Source: CAIYPH01 sp043744375
GTDB lineage: Bacteria; Pseudomonadota; Alphaproteobacteria; Acetobacterales; Acetobacteraceae
Length of the DNA stretch: 8,839 bases
NCBI GenBank assembly: GCA_043744375.1
Contig: JAYTUU010000043.1
Span: 1-8,839, forward strand
Direction of reading: 5' to 3'
Below the pieces are notes generated by a model. It ran no database searches and was not told the DNA's origin. It saw only the letters and a program-made list of their open reading frames with translations. The position numbers were made by a program, and so were the translations under genes. Shown here one piece after another: positions 5,671 through 8,839 of the stretch (its first letter is position 1; each line of letters opens with the position of its first letter).

Positions 5671-7671
5671 ATGAGGCCGGGAGATTTTTATTCCGGCCCC
5701 GTTGCACTCATGAAGGAACTGTTTGCTCCGTCGCGGATTGCCCTGATCGGTGCTTCAACCGATGCGACACGGTTGACCGCGCGGGCGCAGGTCTATCTGC
5801 GGCGGCACGGGTTTGCGGGCGATCTGTTTGCGATCAATCCACGCGCGACGACGGTGCTTGGCGAGCCGGCGTTTGCGTCGTTGCGCGACGTGCCCGGCGC
5901 GATCGATTTCGCCTACATCCTGGTCGGCACCGAGCATGTCGAAGCCGCCATCGGGGATTGCGCGGCGCGCGGTGTGAAGGTTGCCTGTGTACTGGCCGAC
6001 GGGTTTGCCGAGACGGGACCTGAAGGCGTTGCGTTGCAGGCGCGCGTGATGGCGGCGGCGCGGGATGGCGGGGTGCGGCTGCTCGGGCCGAATTCGATGG
6101 GGGTTATCAACGCGCCGGCAGGCATGGCGTGCAGCGTCAATGCCGCGCTGGAGGCGGAACGAATTCTGCCGGGACGGTGGTCGCTCGTTTCGCAGTCGGG
6201 GTCGGTGATGGGCACGCTGCTGTCGCGTGCCGCGGCGCGCGGGTTCGGGTTCGCCAAGATCATCGGCACCGGCAACGAGGCCGACCTCACGGCGGGGGAA
6301 GTGGCCGCCATGCTGGTGGACGACATCGAAACGGATGCGATCCTGTTGTTTCTTGAGACGATCCGCAAACCCGCGTTTTTCGAGGACGCGGCGCGGCGGG
6401 CGCATGCGGCGGGCAAGCCGATCGTCGTCTACAAGCTCGGCCGCTCCGAGGCGGGAGCGGCGCTGGCGACCACGCATACCGGGGCGCTGGCGGGGTCGGA
6501 CGCGGCGGCGGATGCGTTCTTCCGGTCCATCGGCATCGTGCGGGTCGACATGCTGGAGACGCTGCTGGAATTGCCTCCGTTGTTGATCGGTGCTCGACCT
6601 TTGGCGACGCCACGGCGCGCCGTGCGGATCGTGACCACGACTGGCGGCGGGGGCGCGATGGTGGTGGATCGCCTCGGCGTGCTCGGCATCGCCACGGCGG
6701 GGATGGTGGATACGACGCTCGCTGGCGCGCGCAAGGATACCGTGGCGGAAGCGTTGACGGCGGCGCGCAACGCCGATGATGCCGATGTCGCCATCGCCGT
6801 CGTCGGCAGTTCGGCGCAATTCCGGCCGCAGGACGCGATCGCGGGGGCGCTGGCGGCGACTGGAAGAAATCCCATTGCGGCATTCCTGTTGCCGGAAGCG
6901 ACAGCGTCATTGCAGTTGCTCGGCGCGGCGGGTGTCGCGGCGTTCCGCACGCCCGAGGCCTGCGCGGATGGAGTGCGGGCCTATCTCGATTGGCGGGCGC
7001 CAAGGGTGGCGCACACGGCCGGAGATGTTGCGGCCGCGGCGGCGTTGCTGCCGGCACGCGACGAGCGCGCGGCGCGCGCGGTGTTCGCCGCACTGGGGAT
7101 CGCCGATCGGGCGGTTTCAGTCGATCCCGCGGCCGTTCCGGAGCTGGCCTATCCGGTGGCGTTGAAGGCGGTATCTGCGGGGATCGCGCACAAGACCGAA
7201 GCCGGCGCGGTTGCGCTGAACGTTGCCGATGCCGACGAACTGCGCGCTGCATGCGCTGCCATGACTGCGCGACTCGGTGATGCGATCAGCGGGTTCATTG
7301 CCGAGCCGATGGTTAAAGGCCTGGCCGAGGCGATCGTCGGATATCGCAACGACGCGCTGGTTGGTCCTGTGGTCGCATTGGGTGTCGGCGGCGTGCTGGC
7401 GGAAATCTATCGCGACGTCGTGCTGCGGATGGCACCTGTTTCGGTTGGCGAGGCGATGGAGATGGTTGACGCCGTCAAGGGACTTGCGCCCGTGCGCGGC
7501 TATCGCGGCCTGCCGAAGGGCGATCTCGATGCGCTGGCGGCGGCCATCGTGGCGGTATCGCGGCTTGCGGCGCTGCCGGGTGTGGTGGAGGCGGAGATCA
7601 ACCCCCTCATCGTGCTCGGCGAGGGCCGCGGCGTGGTGATGGCGGACGCGCTGATCGTTGGGGAGGGCTAG
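5671..7671 (+). CDS. Single-chain NDP-forming acyl-CoA ligase (acetyl-CoA synthetase, ADP-forming type)
   Basis: A 666-residue ligase that makes an acyl-CoA from a carboxylate, CoA and ATP with release of ADP and phosphate through a phosphohistidine, unlike AMP-forming synthetases. Domains in order: CoA-binding Rossmann domain (about 15-145; FAPSRIALIGAS, LLGPNSMGVIN), a succinyl-CoA-ligase-like domain (about 165-310; SQSGSVMG, GTGNEAD and THTGALAGSD with probable phosphohistidine His269), a second flavodoxin-like domain (about 315-440), and a C-terminal ATP-grasp domain (about 455-666; YPVALKA, AHKTEAGAV, EAEINPLIV). No acetyltransferase domain is attached. The substrate cannot be read; relatives act on acetate, other short acids, or hydroxycinnamates. 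An alternative start at 5710 would remove 13 residues. It is three bases from the hydrolase gene. Confidence 0.9.
   Translation: MRPGDFYSGPVALMKELFAPSRIALIGASTDATRLTARAQVYLRRHGFAGDLFAINPRATTVLGEPAFASLRDVPGAIDFAYILVGTEHVEAAIGDCAARGVKVACVLADGFAETGPEGVALQARVMAAARDGGVRLLGPNSMGVINAPAGMACSVNAALEAERILPGRWSLVSQSGSVMGTLLSRAAARGFGFAKIIGTGNEADLTAGEVAAMLVDDIETDAILLFLETIRKPAFFEDAARRAHAAGKPIVVYKLGRSEAGAALATTHTGALAGSDAAADAFFRSIGIVRVDMLETLLELPPLLIGARPLATPRRAVRIVTTTGGGGAMVVDRLGVLGIATAGMVDTTLAGARKDTVAEALTAARNADDADVAIAVVGSSAQFRPQDAIAGALAATGRNPIAAFLLPEATASLQLLGAAGVAAFRTPEACADGVRAYLDWRAPRVAHTAGDVAAAAALLPARDERAARAVFAALGIADRAVSVDPAAVPELAYPVALKAVSAGIAHKTEAGAVALNVADADELRAACAAMTARLGDAISGFIAEPMVKGLAEAIVGYRNDALVGPVVALGVGGVLAEIYRDVVLRMAPVSVGEAMEMVDAVKGLAPVRGYRGLPKGDLDALAAAIVAVSRLAALPGVVEAEINPLIVLGEGRGVVMADALIVGEG
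7661..7667 (+). promoter_or_regulatory. Ribosome binding site of the phosphotriesterase-family gene
   Basis: GGGAGGG inside the end of the ligase gene, seven bases before the ATG at 7675. It supports coupled expression. Confidence 0.65.
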
Positions 7672-7674
7672 GAT

Positions 7675-8721
7675 ATGACACGCATTTCTCGTGATGCGAT
7701 GCGCGGTCGGGCACAGACGGTGCTGGGGTTGATCGACCCGTCGGAGCTTGGCGCCACGCTGATGCATGAGCATCTGCTGTGGGATATCCGCACGCCGGCG
7801 ATGCGCGCCGATCCCGACCAGGGGCCGGAGATCACGCTGTGCAACTGCTTCTCGATTGGCTACGGACGCAAGAAGGTTCCTGGTAATTTCAGGCTGAGTT
7901 GTGAATCGACCGCGACGGATGAGCTTCGTATCATGGCCGCCGCCGGCGGACGAACGGTGGTGGAATTGTCCTCGGGCGGGCTCGATCCACGGCCGAACGG
8001 GTTGGTCGCACTGGCGCGCGATGCCGGCGTCAACATCATCATGGGCTGTGGCCATTACGTGCATGACTACCAGCCGCAATCCAACCATGCGCGCACGGCA
8101 GAGAACTTCGCTTCCGAAATGATCGATCAGATTCAGATCGGTGCCTGGAACACCGATGTGCGCGCCGGGATCATCGGCGAGATCGGCTGCCAGGCGCCGT
8201 GGACCGATCTGGAGAAGCGCGTGATGGCCGGAGCGGTTCTGGCCATGAACGAGACCGGTGCCGCACTGAACGTGCATCCCGGACGCGACCCGGACCAGCC
8301 GCAGGAGGTCGCGGACTTCGTGCGCGCGCATGGCGCCGATCCGTCGCGGGTCATCATCAGCCATATCGACCGCACCATCTTCGACGAAACCCGGCTGTTG
8401 CGCCTCGCCGATGCCGGCGTGGTGATCGAGTTCGATCTGTTTGGCTCAGAACAATCCTACTATGCGCTGTCGGACATCGACATGCCGAACGATGCAGTCC
8501 GGCTGAGGATGATCCGAGCACTCATTGCGCGCGGTCATCTGGAACGCGTGGCGATCAGCCACGATATCTGCTACCGCACGCGCCTCACCGCCTTTGGCGG
8601 ACACGGCTACGCGCATATCTTCGCCAATGTCATTCCGCTGATGGCGAGCCGCGGTTTCACCGCTGCGGAAATCGATGCCATCATGGTTGGTAATCCGCGG
8701 CGGCTGCTCAGCTTCGTCTAA
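7675..8721 (+). CDS. Phosphotriesterase-family (PTER-like) metal-dependent hydrolase
   Basis: A 348-residue amidohydrolase-superfamily TIM barrel with a two-metal centre. The full ligand set is visible: His31 and His33 (MHEHLLWD), Glu169 bridging (GEIGC), His201 (NVHPGR), His230 (ISHID) and Asp297 (ISHDICY); the C-terminus GNPRRLLSF is typical. A Glu bridge where true phosphotriesterase has a carboxylated Lys places it with PTER/phosphotriesterase-homology proteins, so an organophosphate role is unlikely. Family members hydrolyse lactones, esters or N-acyl amides. A loop at about residues 45-80 holds Cys56, Cys58 and Cys76. There is no signal peptide, so it is cytoplasmic. As the last gene of the operon it probably releases the acid that the ligase activates; this is an inference, and the substrate is unknown. 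The start at 7675 has a good ribosome binding site. Confidence 0.9.
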   Translation: MTRISRDAMRGRAQTVLGLIDPSELGATLMHEHLLWDIRTPAMRADPDQGPEITLCNCFSIGYGRKKVPGNFRLSCESTATDELRIMAAAGGRTVVELSSGGLDPRPNGLVALARDAGVNIIMGCGHYVHDYQPQSNHARTAENFASEMIDQIQIGAWNTDVRAGIIGEIGCQAPWTDLEKRVMAGAVLAMNETGAALNVHPGRDPDQPQEVADFVRAHGADPSRVIISHIDRTIFDETRLLRLADAGVVIEFDLFGSEQSYYALSDIDMPNDAVRLRMIRALIARGHLERVAISHDICYRTRLTAFGGHGYAHIFANVIPLMASRGFTAAEIDAIMVGNPRRLLSFV

Positions 8722-8839
8722 GCAGAATTTCGCGGGTTGGCCGACGGAAGGGCGTGCGTTTGCAGCGACGGCAAGCGCGCCTCCGGCGGCCAAGGGCCGG
8801 GGGCCCTTGGAACCCTGGACTGCTCGCGGCTGGACGGAC
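8722..8839. other. Non-coding right end of the window
   Basis: 118 bases after the hydrolase stop with no credible gene start. It holds the palindromic repeat at 8790-8810 and marks the end of the three-gene operon. Confidence 0.5.
8790..8810. repeat. GC-rich palindromic repeat downstream of the operon (REP-like)
   Basis: CCAAGGGCC (8790-8798) and GGCCCTTGG (8802-8810) form a perfect 9-bp stem around GGG, in the context CTCCGGCGG before and AACCCTGGA after. From memory, elements with a GGCGGCCAAGGG...CCCTTGGA core are very common between genes in Acetobacteraceae. A fold in the transcript could stabilise or end the operon mRNA, but no T-tract follows. Confidence 0.7.

Noticed and set aside
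7117..8364. Minus-strand 415-codon frame
   Set aside because: Antisense to the ligase and hydrolase genes, whose catalytic motifs are intact on the plus strand.
1..8839. CRISPR arrays, tRNA or rRNA genes, insertion sequences, prophage genes
   Set aside because: No spaced direct-repeat array, no tRNA-like cloverleaf or CCA end, and no transposase or phage motif seen on either strand.

Overview
The window is high-GC bacterial chromosome, most likely from an alphaproteobacterium close to the Acetobacteraceae. I base this on gene content and order (a tlpA-like gene divergent from argH, then an LptM-like lipoprotein), the base composition, and short palindromic intergenic repeats of a kind I remember from that family. 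I could not run a search, so the taxonomy is an inference.

Layout. Positions 1-3099 are read leftward. At the far left is the first 279 codons of a type I restriction-modification methyltransferase subunit (hsdM), cut by the window edge. About 210 bases with two palindromes separate it from a three-gene leftward cluster: a periplasmic TlpA-like thiol-disulfide protein (2494-3099), a fold-type IV PLP aminotransferase (1492-2448), and a GNAT acetyltransferase (1046-1498). The GNAT gene overlaps the aminotransferase stop and seems to lack an ATG, GTG or TTG start. Only 30 bases separate the tlpA-like start from the divergent argH start at 3130. argH (argininosuccinate lyase, last step of arginine synthesis) overlaps by four bases a 41-residue lipoprotein of LptM type.

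Positions 4746-8721 hold a second rightward, tightly packed set of three genes: an SDR dehydrogenase of the 17-beta-HSD4/MFE-2 type, a 666-residue single-chain NDP-forming acyl-CoA ligase, and a phosphotriesterase-family (PTER-like) metal hydrolase. Spacings are 7 and 3 bases. The set reads as a small catabolic operon: the hydrolase could free a carboxylic acid from a lactone, ester or amide, the ligase could activate it to a CoA thioester, and the SDR could oxidise a hydroxyacyl intermediate. The substrate is unknown. This operon lies where alphaproteobacterial argH-lipoprotein pairs are commonly followed by lysA, so the synteny is broken here. The window ends in a non-coding stretch with another palindromic repeat.

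The most interesting signals are the uncharacterised three-gene operon, a sharp change of codon choice in the middle of the aminotransferase gene near position 2040, a palindromic repeat that supplies the last codons and stop of the GNAT gene, its non-canonical start, and the very short divergent gap between the tlpA-like gene and argH. I see no defence island beyond the hsdM fragment, and no CRISPR, tRNA, rRNA, insertion sequence or phage gene.
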